This document shows, piece after piece, positions 11,834-24,900 of a DNA stretch of 64,000 bases. The DNA is taken from assembly GCA_001600055.1 (NCBI GenBank), contig BCIV01000018.1:186001-250000 (forward strand), written 5' to 3'. Numbering within the stretch: the first letter of the stretch is position 1; each line of letters begins with the position of its first letter. Under the pieces are notes generated by a model, which had not been told where the DNA came from, made no database searches, and saw only the letters and a list, made by a program, of their open reading frames with translations. Both the position numbers and the translations under genes were made by a program. The stretch comes from Filobasidium wieringae (taxonomy: Eukaryota; Basidiomycota; Tremellomycetes; Filobasidiales; Filobasidiaceae).

Positions 11834-12393
11834 TTTGGTATTGTGGTTACTGGATCAACTAGTGCTAATTTGAAGAAACCTTCGACGGACAGATCAAGCC
11901 CAGTTCAGTAGTAGTCAGTATTCAGTGTGGGTTTGACGATCACACGTCCATATGGTCTGGCTCAGAGTGGACTGATGCCCTGATGAGCAATTATTGCCGT
12001 CGCGTCATCGCGTCACGCTTTATTTTGTCAACAAAAAGCACAACTAGCTCAACTAACACAAAGGTACTATAACTGGCTGTCGCTAGAGGCCTCACAGCAC
12101 CTCAGGTTGGATCTCGAGGCTTTCTACGGTCAGACTTGCGGATCAGTCTCAATCTGCATCTTCCAAGGTCAAAGTGTTGTCGGAGACGAAGGTTTGCATA
12201 TTGCGGATTCCATACAATGTAATACAGCATGTAGAACACTAGACTACAGTAGATTGCGCGATGAGGATAAAGTAAATGTCATTCGCCAGGGAGCGATTGG
12301 TAGGTCGTGAATGGTCGTGTCTGTGTGCTTGCCTGTGAGATTGCCTTTCTAGCAATGGACCTATCATGCGTAGGAAACGCAGGTATGCTTCAT
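11834..12393. other. Intergenic, beta-tubulin upstream region
   Basis: These 560 bases lie between the beta-tubulin start and the stop of the dioxygenase gene (same strand). They should hold the beta-tubulin promoter. Small open frames are present but lack any family signature. I see nothing else. Confidence 0.5.
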
Positions 12394-14185
12394 CTAATCC
12401 TTGAATCCACGCTCTTTCTTGTGTAGACGAGTGTCCATTTTAGGTTTTTCCAAACCCAAAGCCTTGAATCGCAAAGTCTCAGAATCGGTGGCCTTCTTAT
12501 CGTATTTGGCTTCATAATCCGCAACAGACATCGGCTTCTCGGCGTGAGGAGTGACGCGTAAGGCATGGCGACGTTGAGGCCCTGTAGATTGGAGAGCAGT
12601 TCAGTGTCAAGCGATATCGCACGGAGCGACTAGGCAAGACTTACAGAAGTCGAAGCTCGCCGTATGATTGACGAGCCCATTGTGCCAGATAGCGACGTCA
12701 TTGAGTTCCCACTTGATCCGGGCAGTGTAATCTGGGTTATTACAGAAGGCTTCATATAGGAAGTTCAACGTGTTGTCACTCTCTGCCTTAGATACGCCCA
12801 AAATCCTTCGAGTAAAACCGGAGTTGACAAACACGCTCTTGACGCCCGTCACAGGCTAGTATTGAGAAACGTGAGAAACATGAACGATAGGCCGTTGTGG
12901 GGATCAGTACTGGCAACTCACGTTTACACGGACGACAGGGTGAGCAGTCTCGATAGCTTCTCGCCTCACGTGTTGACCAGCGCTCCTGGCTCCCTTGGTC
13001 TGCTCCTTGCCAGAATGCACAGCCCAAAGGTTCTCGAGATACTGCTGGTAGAAGGGCGATAATCCTGCATATACGGCAGCCCCGGACGAGAAGAGGGTGT
13101 CGCCACCGCAGTCAGGAGCGGTGATGAGCTTCAGAATAGTGGGCCCAGGAGGTTGAATCTATTCCCAAAGGTAGCCAAGCTGGTCAGACTAGTTGCGAAT
13201 ACTTCTGATCGCTACAGGAAGGAGTACCTCGAAGGTCACGTCGGAATGGATCAACTCCTTGGCTTGGAACTACAATTGAGGGTGCTTGATCAGGCTTGAT
13301 ATTACTTGAACATGAGATGCTTTGTACTCACTGCTGATTTGTCAGGCAAAGCACCCTGGTCCGCATAAACAACATGGACATGCTCTAAGCCGGCTCGTCG
13401 AGGTACACCGGTCGTAGAGTGAATGTGAAGCGGCCCCCAGTGCTTGCCGAGCTCAGTCTGAGCCTCGATCGTCAAGTCGTCCTGCTTGCGGAACACTGAC
13501 ATATTGGAGAGGAAAACTCAGTCATGGGCTGTGATCCGGAAGCAAAGGGCGAGCTTACCGACGACGCCTCGTTCAGCGATCAAAAGAGCAAGGTCATCCC
13601 GAGCATCGTTACTGAGGAGATTCAAGCTAACCCCAACAAATTCAGCACCGATAGCAGGATTGATGTATTTAACCTTTCCTCCTTGAGCTTCGACTTCCTG
13701 GAAGAGTCGGGCTTTCTGGGGGTGGGCAAATGATGCGCGATCGAGAAACGGTAACTCTTCCAAGGGAGGATAGCTAATCTCTGGGAAGGACGGCTGTGAT
13801 AAGATTTGTTCAGCTGATAGTGCATGGCTGAGTTGCGACCGAGACCACGGCTTGTACTAACGAGGAAGTCACTGTGCTCATACTCCTCATCCTCGCCAAA
13901 GACGGCTCCTGTGTAGTTCTGATCGCAGTCAGGAAGTAATGTCAGCTCTCGATCGGAGGATGCACGTCTTTCGCATCGACGTACGAAGACATTTACAAGC
14001 GCAGGCTGCTCTATGTTGTGCTTCTTGGGCTTAGGCACGCCGACCGCTTCAGCTTTGGCAGTCTGCAGCGCGTTCGAAAGGTCGGTAGATACTGTATCCA
14101 ATGGAGCCTTGACCGAGCTTTGCTTCAAATGCGCAGGCACATCGGTTTGAGCGATAGGGTAAGAAGGAGGCGGTGTGATGGACAT
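12394..14185 (-). CDS. TauD-type Fe(II)/2-oxoglutarate dioxygenase
   Basis: Exons 14185-13997, 13918-13862, 13793-13559, 13495-13332, 13269-13228, 13158-12922, 12855-12645 and 12581-12394 give 440 residues. Members of this family use iron and 2-oxoglutarate to oxidise sulfonates such as taurine, or related small acids, and release sulfite (yeast Jlp1 and bacterial TauD). The iron ligands are visible: the HxD pair in LIHSDVTFEI, encoded by the small exon 13269-13228, and the distal His in LVNHTASFDFW. The arginine cluster QRRHALRVTP fits the 2-oxoglutarate carboxylate site. Other family blocks are NPAIGAEFVGVSLNLLS, ERGVVVFRKQDDL and GGDTLFSSGAAVYAGLSP. Where many relatives have WDN before the distal His, this one has WHN. 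The substrate cannot be read from the sequence. It is divergent from the Kelch gene. Confidence 0.9.
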
Positions 14186-15566
14186 GCTGATAATGGGTTG
14201 TCTGATTCTTGTCTCGTATTTTGGGTGAATCGCAATGATGCGACTTCTTCTTCAAAAGTGTTGTAGGGTTGTTCTAGTTGGCCAGCTGTCGAGAACAAAG
14301 GCTAGGTAGAAGGTACCGTATTTTTCTCGTCGATTCTATTTCTTTCTTATATCTCCGTGACAGGCGGCGGGGCGAATGTGGGACGAAACGGAGAACTTTG
14401 ATATAATCCGGAACGAGAGCCGTGCGTGTGATTACGAGTGTGGGATTGTATATGGGATCTCTTGGCGTAGTATGACAAGACGGAAGCACACACGCGATCA
14501 ACTTTCGGATGAGGGTCCAGGACATGATATATATATATATGCTTGCCATGCCTCTGTCGGCTGTCATGACCCAAGCTCGTCATACCCTGCTGACATTATT
14601 AACGGGGAATGAGCGTGATGCTGATGATGAATTTACGGACTATGGGCAATGATTGCTATCGTTTTGAGATCTGAGGGAGCTGGGGCAGATGATATCAATT
14701 CTGATAGAGTTGCGTGCTCTTGCGACATTTCTCGAGTGGCCCCACCGGGGAACACCTCGGGAAAGCACGCCATCGTCGGTCAGAACCGCGTCTCCCCCAG
14801 AAATTGATAAGGGGACGGTACCAAAGTAAAACGCATATGCGTTCCATGCGTGATGCGCGGATACCGGTAGAGCTCAAAAGTCTGAAGCTTCTTACCTAAT
14901 CAAATCCTTAGTTCTTCGGCCTCATCCTCTGGGAATAGAGGGTATTTCTAAATGGAATCGTTGATGAACCCCTACTTTCCCGTCTGACACGGACAGGGAC
15001 TAGCATATAGAAAGGGCATGTAGATCGCTGGGTTGTCAGGGATTGCAGATCCACCCGTTGTGTGATCGGTAAGCATATAAGGCCTGCTCGCCTGCTCGGT
15101 CGTGTTTTACTCGCTATCTTCCGCGTTTCAGATGTCATTTGTTTACGATTACGTAATGACAAAAGACAGGCTGCCTCGCTTTGGCAACTCATTGATCCTT
15201 CCTGATCAGACACTCGTCACTCATCTTAACGATCAGCAAGCTTACCACTACTTTTTCATTACTCTCTGGATATTTTCAGAGAAGTTTCAGTATCGAAATA
15301 GATAGTCAACTTTCGTGGTTGGTGTTCCGGCACGAAGATAACGTGCGGTTATACACACATATTCGAAGCATTTTTGTATCGGTTACCCACGAAGACTCTG
15401 CGGATCTTTGGAAATCTCATCAAGACCTTGACAACCGGCAGTAATATCGGAACAAAAGACCTATAGCACCTGCAAACAAATACGTCCTTGAGAGATACCT
15501 GTTCGCGGTGACTGCCATCGTAACTTCGCTATCCTCCGCAGAGTGATCCAAAGGACCCGCTGCCTG
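14186..15566. other. Long divergent intergenic region
   Basis: These 1,381 bases separate the start codons of the dioxygenase (-) and the Kelch protein (+). The region is AT-richer than the coding DNA around it. It carries an AT dinucleotide run at 14527-14540 and a TATA-like CATATAAGG near 15073-15081. Several open frames of 60-100 codons occur, but none shows a plausible exon chain or family match. I treat it as a regulatory region for both genes, possibly with 5' UTR introns that I cannot place. Confidence 0.5.
14527..14540. repeat. (AT)7 dinucleotide run
   Basis: Seven AT units lie in the dioxygenase/Kelch intergenic region. It is probably a simple-sequence or TATA-like stretch with no further assignable role. 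Confidence 0.8.
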
Positions 15567-18500
15567 ATGAGCGCTCATCGTCTTAGACCACACCTTGTAC
15601 TTCTGTTCTTAGTTGTACAACTGGCCCAAGCTGGGAAGATCACTGGAAGGTAAGCAACTGGAAGAATTTGACCGGCATTGTAAGCTGACCACACCTTTTG
15701 TGACAAACAGATGGGGACATGCAGCATCGTATATTCCAGCTTTGGGTTCCAATCCACCTCGAATCCTTGTACACGGTGGAAAGATCGATCCCGATCGGTC
15801 GTATAGCTACACCTCTGCCCATAACACGGATGAGATGTTGTCCTTATCTCTTGCTCAAAGCGTCGAAGCCACGGATGCAAATTGGGTCTTAGAAAGTGGC
15901 AATGCACGGTCTGTCGCATGGCATAATATGGGCGTCTTTCAATCGGATCAAAAACTGTTACTAATCGGAGGAGATGGAGGAGTAAACCTTCCAATCCAAA
16001 CAGCTAACGATTCTGCATGGAGCTATGATCTGAAGGCAGATTGGCAGGGGACTTCTCTTGGGGTTGAGCAACCGATGAGAAGACGCTACGCAGCCAGTTC
16101 TACGAGTTGGGACGGCAATGTCATGTATATCACTGGAGGAGAGAAGGGCGATGGATCTGGCCTTGGGTTCTCCGAAGCATGGGAAGTCCGCCCGGTCAAC
16201 GGGAAACTCGAGTTCCTAGCTCTTCCTACCATGCCAGATCAACTGGTAGGGCATAAGTCAATCATGCTTAAGAACGGGACCTTGCTGCTGATCGGAGGCT
16301 ACATGCCGTTTCAACTCGATCTACTACCCTTGACGACTATCTTTTCGTTGAACACTGCGGATCCTTCCGCTAGGTGGCAGTCGTTACTCGCAACCGGAGT
16401 GGACATTCCTGTTAGTAGAAGAAGTCATACAGCTGTGCTCGTTTCTTCGAGCAAAGTCATTATGTATGGAGGCATTACTGGGTCGGAAGAGGATTCTAAT
16501 GCACTGGATGATATGTGGGAGCTCGACCTCAAAGAACTCACATGGAATCGATTGAATGTGGCTGACATTACGAAGCGAGTGGTTGGAGACCCGCCGGGAG
16601 GCCTCTTCGATCATGCAGCTGTTGGCATAGAAGGATGGATGATCATGGTTGGAGGTATGATCCTTCGATTTACCCCTTTTCGAACATGCAGACACTTAAT
16701 GATCCTTCCCCATCGTCTAGGTCGGAATCGAGACGGAGCCGTTGATAACTCGCTGTTTTTCTATAACGCTGTTTCCAATATGTGGTCGTTCACGCTTCCG
16801 GCAGTCCCAACTGAGATAGCTCAATCTTACAACGGGCTCAGTGACGATGCTGAAGCTAAGGAGGATCCAGGCCAGGCTTCGCAGACGGCATCTTCCGGAG
16901 GAAATATTGGGGAATCTAGTCCCGTTTCGGTGACTACTACCTCGGTTTTGCAGGGTTCCACAGGCACTGCAAGCGTGGTTGTGATAGTAAGCCCTGATAC
17001 AATCGTGATCACAAATGACGCAGGTCATCGAAGTAGGTACACATCGTCCTGAAAAAGTCCTTCTGTTGACGTTTCTCGCCACAGTCACCCACACGGGCTT
17101 AGTTACATTGACTTCCCCGATCGGATACTTACCAACCAATGTCGTACCCGATGACCGAGTTGGGGAGGGGACTGAAAACCCGCATAAGATGGTGCTTGCC
17201 GTTGGTACTGTCTTCGGTACACTGGGTGCTTTTGCAGTAGCAGTGCTTGCGTGGGCAGTGCGACGGAAACATCAAGGAAACCCACTATTTGGAGGGATCA
17301 GACTCACACGGGTCGACCCTTACTTGACGCGGCAGGCGAAGAAGACACCTTACGCCGAAATTTCTCTCAAAGACGGCTCTGAAGGTCTGATGACCGATTA
17401 CATGTGGGATGCTTCCGAACGTCTCTTCACACCCCCAAAAAAAGGCCTTCGGGGCTCAGTAATAACTCCTGCAAAACAAACAGTTTCCAAAGCTTTCTCA
17501 GCATCCGCAAATCCTTACTCGCCTGCTCATCCAGCAATATTCGCTCACTTCGTAGACCGTGTACGTCACGCAAGCGGCAGAGGCGCCCCACGATTTGACA
17601 TACTCGCAGACGAGGATCGCTCAGAGATATGGAGAGCCTTGTCTTTGCAGCCGAACGACAGCGGAGCGATTCAGAATGCTGAGAAGACTGAAATGATCCG
17701 GTCACCAGCAACGGAGGAATATAAGATTCAGCATCCTGCTGTGCCTTCTAGCTCAGCAGGCTCAGGACAATTCAGCGATGACGATATTGTTGATGCCACT
17801 CCGACTAGCGCTGCCATCACTCAAGCTAGACGAAGAGTGAGCCAAAAAAATCTGCCTGACCCGTTCGAGGATCCTATACAAGCTTCTTATCATACAAGCA
17901 CGATCGATCGCATGGAGCAACAGCCCAGTCAGACCCCCTCGAGCTCCGTTGATTCGCGCGACTTTATGAGGAACTCGGTCATGTCCGCGGGTATATACAC
18001 TGCTACACAAGAGTACTTGCCTCAATCGAACGCAACGTATCTGCCCCTGAAACGTAATGGCTCGATATTGAAACGTATCACGGATGCGGGAGCATCAATT
18101 TTTAGCGTGAACAGGTCTTACCGACTGTCAGCAACTGATGTCGATGGGTTTCTGGATCCTACTCCACCTCCCTCACTCGATCCTATCATAGAAGGACGCC
18201 CTGGAACTGCTTGTCCAGATACACCGTCTCCGCCATCAGGTTCATCTCGAGATTCCAGCCATGCGTCCATCGAAACGTCTACAACAGCAACGAGCGATCT
18301 TCTCGCAACGTATGGGTTGATGGACATCGTGAGGCGTGAGAGAACGGCTTCATCAAGAGAGGCGAGTGATCCGTACATTGAAGCCGATCCTACGGACGTG
18401 CCCATTGCGACCGGAGACGGAACGCTACCGGATATCAATACTGCAGAAGAACAAGCATCGATCGGTCTAGCACCGCTTCGTCATGGCGCTGCGCCGAACG

Positions 18501-18781
18501 GTCCGCGAAACGCTCCTTCACGCCATCCTACCGAAATTGGACTAGGGGTCAGACGCACTGTAAGAGAGCTAGCCGATTCGATTAATCGCCGGGATTTTGC
18601 TACGGGATCTCCTCTCGTCCCAGTTCCCACCCCATTGCAAGCATCTGCAGCTTCTTTCGCTCTTCCTCCCCCTATGCATTCCCCTTATCGTGGTCTAGGA
18701 GGCCCTAGAGGTCCTCGAAGACCGACAACGACGTATGAAGTTACTGGTCGGTCGCCCCTGATAGTGACTAATCCGGAGTAA
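15567..18781 (+). CDS. Type I membrane protein with Kelch-repeat ectodomain
   Basis: Exons 15567-15649, 15711-16654, 16721-17032 and 17085-18781 give 1,011 residues. The first exon encodes a clear signal peptide (a basic start, then LVLLFLVVQLAQA). Residues 28 to about 400 form a Kelch-type beta-propeller, with repeated Gly-Gly turns: RILVHGGK, KLLLIGGDGG, NVMYITGGEKG, TLLLIGGYM, KVIMYGGITG and WMIMVGGR. A Ser/Thr-rich stalk follows, then one membrane span at about 482-507 (VLAVGTVFGTLGAFAVAVLA), stopped by AVRRKH. The cytoplasmic tail is about 500 residues, Ser/Pro-rich and probably disordered. Kelch propellers bind proteins or sugars. This layout suggests a cell-surface or secretory-pathway sensor, but I know of no named family member and infer no specific ligand. 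The start was chosen because it supplies the signal peptide and a phase-2 join to WGHAASYIPA. Confidence 0.85.
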
Positions 18782-18912
18782 CACGTCTTCTGGTACCATT
18801 CAGTGATCTTCGTACAAGTTGTATTTCATTACCTAGGTTGTTACTATTGTGAGCAAATTCATCGACTGCGTCACAATCGTAACATCGTGCTTCTAAAGGA
18901 TACAACTTTGTT

Positions 18913-21900
18913 TCATCTGCATTTCGTACATGGTTGATCATGGTGAATCGTTTTACCTGGGCAATCTTTTTTACCCAATGACAGGAGTGCCGCCAGTTCG
19001 GAATGAACGCCACTTGAACCCGATATCAGTCCAGGCATGGGATTCAAAGACGATAGTATTGGTAGGTATTGCTCGAGACGCAAAAGTATCTGTGTTCGCA
19101 GGGCATAATTAGCGAGTGGTTTCTGGAGGAAAGCCTGTATACAAAGACGCCTACCAAGCTGGATATAGCGTTCTCGATTCTACCCGTCAGACTTGCCAAA
19201 ACCATGACCAGTTCATCGTCCGACATTTCTTCCGATATCCTAGGACCAAGCTGCAGGCTTAGTATGGGTTGCGTATTCGTGAGTCTCTTTACCAGAACAG
19301 GCGATTGGCTGCTTGTCTGATCTTGTAAGATCTGGGGAGATGTTGACGGCACCTGTTCTGTGTATCCAGCTGCTACAGCTTCTAAGCGAAGACATAGCTG
19401 TGCCAAATGACGCAAATCGTCCAGATCAACGATTCTGTCTTCGCCTCCGTAGATCTTCGGGGCATGTGCGTCCACATCGCTTGAAATCTGGGCAGACATC
19501 TCTAGACGGCCTGATAGGGAGCGTGGATATATGAGAAACATTTTCTCGGGGACTGCGAGGGCGGCATCGGGCATCAGAAAACCGGACAAGTAAGCAGAAA
19601 ATTGGTGCACAAACCTTCCAATCCCTTTAGCTTCTTCTCTCCCATCGCAAGTACACCCAAGCCGATTTTTCTGAGTTGAATCGTTTCTCTTCGTACGTCA
19701 TCATGCAACTCTTTGAGGTCGTCCTCGTCCTCCGCGTCCAGATATGTCTTGAAAAGTTGTACCTCCTTATGGACATCGGAGCTCACCATTATCTGACCTC
19801 CATCAGCACTTGCGGATACACGAGCAGATTTGTTGACCATTGGCCCGAAATAGTCCATTCTTCTAGTGATGGGATCCTTTTCCCATACCGGATTGCCCCA
19901 ATGAATGCCCATGCGCACGGATAACCCTCGAGCGATTAACTCGCCGTAACTATCGAAAACCTCTCGTCCATCGCTGCATTCCAATATTTCCCGGGGCCAG
20001 TCCTCGGTCAGAAGTTGGAGTTGACAGGTAAAGCACCACAAGATGGCTGAAGTCACAGACGGGAAGGAGACGATAAAAGCGTCTCCTTCAGTCTTGACCT
20101 CATAACCGCCGATTATTCTCAATTGACGACGCAGCAAGCTATTATGCATTCGCATAGCTGTCTGCATTCCAGGGTTGGTTTCCCAGAGCGAGGTAGAGTT
20201 CTTGATATCGGTGAAGACCATGGCAACTTGCCCGATAGGAGGTTCTACCTCTTGTTGCAAGCGTAGCAAAGTACGATCACCAATATCTTCGATCCTTCGT
20301 CTGGCCACTCTCTTAGTCGCAGCATGATAGCCTTCACCATCAACAGCATTTTCCTTGTCCATCAACATGGTCCGCGACCTGATTGGACGTTGACGGAAAA
20401 GGTCGGCCACGGATAATACCATAATCATGATGGAGCCTTCAGCACCATAACTGATCGCGAAATCTCGCAACTTCTGCGCGGCCAGCATAGGGTTGTCTTT
20501 GACAGTCCTGGCGATATCGACTGCAGTTTGATATGAACAGCAATCCCATAAAGCTCTATTTGCCATGATGACAAATTCGTCCGCGTCCGTTATCTCTCGT
20601 TTGGTCACGTGAGGAAGCGAATTGACAGCAGGTACCGCATTGTAGAAGCCGAAACCTCTTGCCAGGGGAACTTCGTCATTCACCAATCCTCGAGGTGACA
20701 CCCAGGCCTCGGCAGCACGGATCCTCTGGGTCTCTTCTTTATCAAACGGGTCGTGTTTAGCCGAGAGCAATTCAGCCTCGCCCTTGCAGGATATAACGGC
20801 TAAGATACGGCCGGCGTTCGCTACGTGCAGTGTTCTACCTGTCATGTAAATCACCGCTCCGGACGCACCACTTCGATACTGATGCGATAGCGGAGTATAT
20901 GTCCCATTCGATGGCAGAAGTCCGCCATTAGTATTGCCGTTACCAGAAGAGTCTTTGCGACTGTTTTCTTCGGCCATAAGAGAATCAAAGCAGTTCTTGT
21001 TTACCAACAAGAACGTCCGACGTAGAGCATCCGCTACAGTATCCGTATCCTTCAGTTTCTCCAACTGAGCGTGGAAATTGCTAGCCAGCCATTCCTGCAC
21101 AAATCGAGGCACCCTCCCGCCGACGAGTGTGGGGATTGCCAACCCAAACATCCCGAAGAGACACTCGTCATCCTTTGAGCGGAAATCAGGCACCACCAAA
21201 TCGAGCATAGACAGATTGTCCATGCGACCCAAAGTATCTGAGATACCGTAACCCATTCCGTTTAGATCGGAGAACGATGTTCTTACCCTTCTCTGTTCGC
21301 TCTCATCCGGTAGAGAAGGTATCCTGAGGGTAACATCCATCAGCCCTAGAACCCGTATATGCGATAGCTTGGAGAAGTCAGAGAGATCCCGTCGGAATGC
21401 ACCATTGTAACCAGTATCATGTTGGACACTGGGCTTGATTTCTAGTCGCTTGTTGCCTGAAAGATTTAGATATCGCAGCTCGAGGTTCCAATTCCAGTTC
21501 CAGTCATAAGGCCAATTGGCGATATTGTACTTCAAAACGTTGCTACCTACATCCAAAGTGATGAGTTTGTGAATTTTGCCCAGTTCTGCAGGTAATGTTT
21601 GCAGCTTGTTCCCGTTGATGTGGATGATTCTCAAGCTCGTGAGTCGTTCCAAATCCTCAGCCGGCAGACTCGTGAGATTGTTACCGCTAAGGTACAACTC
21701 TTCTAAGCGCTGGTTCTTACTGATAGTCCACGTTGGCACTTCGTAGATGTCGTTAAAGCTCAGATTCAACACTCGAAGTTCTTCGAGCATTGAAACCGAT
21801 TCAAACACTTCCTCATCAAGCTGATTGTCACACAACATCAAGTTTCTCAAGCTCTTACTGAGTGGAAGTCCTCCCGACTGCTTGTCTGTTTGTGATATAG

Positions 21901-24900
21901 ATGAATCCTTCCGGCTGATACCCGGAGGCATCGCCAGAGCGTCTAACATGCCGAAGGGCGTTTCAGGGAAATTTTCCAGTAGATTGGAACTTGCGTTGAG
22001 AGTGCGCAAATCCTTGCATTGCCAGATCCCAGCGGGCAGCTCCTTGAGATTGTTGTTGTGTACATTGAGTACTTGCAAGTTGTATAGCTTCCCGATGCCA
22101 CCAGGTAGCTCTGTAAGCACGTTATCCGTGCAAGACAGGTGTCGCAGATTTTCTAGATTCTCCAGGGTTGATGGTAAACGGACGAATTTGTTGTAATTCA
22201 AGTTAAGAGTTTGAAGATTGACCAATTGTGCTAGAGCATCGTCTGCCAGTGTAGACAACTTTGCATACGACAGATCGAGAACCGACAGGCTATAAGCGGT
22301 AGCATTGGTCGAAAGTGGTGCCAATGTGAAGCGCGTAATCGAATTATGCGGCATTCCAAACTCCCTAACCTTCGGGCCGAGTTGTGCGTCTAGAACAACG
22401 AGATTGTTGTAATCGGCTTGCAGTATAGCCAGGTTGGGTAGGGTATATACTGCATTCAAGTTGGTCAGGGAGTTTCTGCGTACATCTAGCTCGCGCAGGC
22501 TAGCGAGTGATGAAAACGAGTTCGGGAACGTGACCAGAGAGTTTCCAACCGCCACTAAACGCTCCAACGAAGCAAGTTTGCACAGCTCTGATGGCAGTGC
22601 GTTTATCTCGTTGAACGATACGTCCAGGTCCACCAAGTTGTGTATGCCGCATATCACTGTAGGAAATTCAATGAACTTGTTGTTGGATATGTTTAGGTAT
22701 TTCAGCGACTTTAATTCGGAGAAACTGGCAGGTAGGGTCGTCAACCGATTATTTTGAACCTTTATAGATACCAGCGTCGAAATCTCGTGCAGTCCAGCAT
22801 GCTCCAGGTCGACGATACGGTTACAGGATATGTCGAGCCTGGTGATTGCTGAACTTTGCCGTATACTGGGCGGTACTCTCTTCAAAGCCATATGAGTCAT
22901 TCGCAACTCCCGTAAGGAGGTACAAGCTTGGATGAAATCTAGAGGCAAGTCCGTCATCGGATTGCGCGATAGATTGAGCGAGATTATCGAGTGAGCATGG
23001 CGGTAGAGGAAGATTGGCACTGCTTGCAGATCGCGACCTCCTAGATCGACTAACTCAAAAGACTCGTAGCTACCTTCGTCTTCCTATTACCCCCAAGCAC
23101 AAAGCAGGCAAAAAATCAGATTCCGTTTGACACTGGAGAAGGGGAGCAACGATAATTACAGGATCAATTATGGGCAAGATGGGCGGTTGGCAAACGAATC
23201 TGCACAACATTGCCAGATTTTCTCTGCCCATTTCATCAACACGGTCCGCATCTGTGTACCCTGCTTGCAACAATCGGCGCAACTGAATCGATAGGGGACG
23301 TTCATGCGGCAGCAGCAACCGATCTAACAATGCAAGTTGTTAAAGTCGATAATCTCGCTATGTCTCAAATGTAATCACCTTGTCCCCGCTCTCGGATGTA
23401 CAGCTTGATGTTTCCCGAGGAGGACTGTGACTGAAATTTGCCTTCTTTGATCTTTCTGTCCAACACGGATAGAACATCTTGCGTTGTGGCAGTTAGAGGC
23501 AGAGTCAGCGTGGTGAACGTGGAATCCGGGTTATAGATTCGTATGAAATGCTGTCCGGAAGAGTATCTGAGCAACGACATCGTCTGGAGGACATAAAGAA
23601 GCTTACATTGATAGCTATATGTTGACTACCGGATGTTCCAGGTCGCGTTGCTCCTCCTGTTACTGGACGCTTGGACTGACCGTCTGATCTAGATGTCTGG
23701 CGGCGGTCTCCGGACTTAGTGCCGAACGCGTGAACGGCACGAGATGCTTGATTCACTGGTGGTAGTGGTAAGTCTGAGCCGTCCTCAACCTCTACTTCTT
23801 CTGAGGAGCCATCATCCTCCGGCGGAAGCTGATCCCCTTCTACGCCCCATGACTCAGGCGCCGTCCATGCAGCTTGGATAGCGTTCATATCATTACCAGG
23901 AGTAAGGTTAAAGCCTTGCAACCCTGTGCCGGGTGAAAGTAATTCTTGATCTCGAGGGTCTACTTTGAGCGAGTCCGTGCGCGGCAGTGTTCCAAGGTTC
24001 ATTCGCATAGTTATTCCTTTCCGTTCAGACAATCCTGGAACCTCTGTCTGATCCGCCAACGCGCACGTTCCGAAGGGATCCTCATTGAAGACTGTAGGTA
24101 TGCTACCGAGTCCCGAACCTACAGATACCGACTGGAACCGGTCGTCCATATCCTCAATCCCGCTAGAGCCAGTCTTGACGTTGCGCAGCTGACTCGGTCG
24201 TCGAATGTTCCCCGCTATACTTCCCTTGCCAACATTAGCATGCGGACTTGGGGGTGTCATGACATTCAAGAATTGGGAGCTTGAAGCGGAATCGCCCGAC
24301 CCAGAAAACGGATTCTCTCGTCGGAACATGCCAGATTTATCTCCTGTACTACTCCCAAGGGCATCATCTATAGAAGGCGGTTGGCTAGCTGAATTGGACG
24401 ATATCCAAGAACCCATGGTATCTCGCCGAGTGTCTGATACCTTTCCATCGGCGGATACACTTCCTGGAAGCAAAGGCTGGCTAGACATCGAGCCAGCTGC
24501 ATTGTCGATAGCATCACTCCGGTTGTTCGGAGTCGCAATGATTCCAGACATATCATTGAGGTCGGTATCAAGATCGAACATCTTGCCCTGTACTTCCGCA
24601 TGCTCTGATGGCGTACGAGTTCGGGGTGAAGTTTGAGTCAGTGGTGCCGGTTTCTTGCTCGCTTTTCTAGCTTTGGTAAGAAAGGCCCTGCCCAGCGAAT
24701 TCCTTCCCTTTTCGAAGTCTTTGCTTGCCTCGTGTTCTATTGTTGAGCGGTCGCTCCTATCGTATGCCATCGAGTTGAGGCTGACCATACTCGGACTGCT
24801 GAGAACAGTCCGTGAGGAGATGCCTGCCGCAGGTCCGATAGCGTACGGGGTAGGACCATGTTGTTCAGAACCGACTCGAGACGACCGAGGCGGTGATTCG

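Noticed and set aside
23584..23606. A 23-base intron before the Ras-associating domain of adenylyl cyclase
   Set aside because: Too short; the acceptor at 23551 gives 56 bases and restores INHFIRIYNPD.
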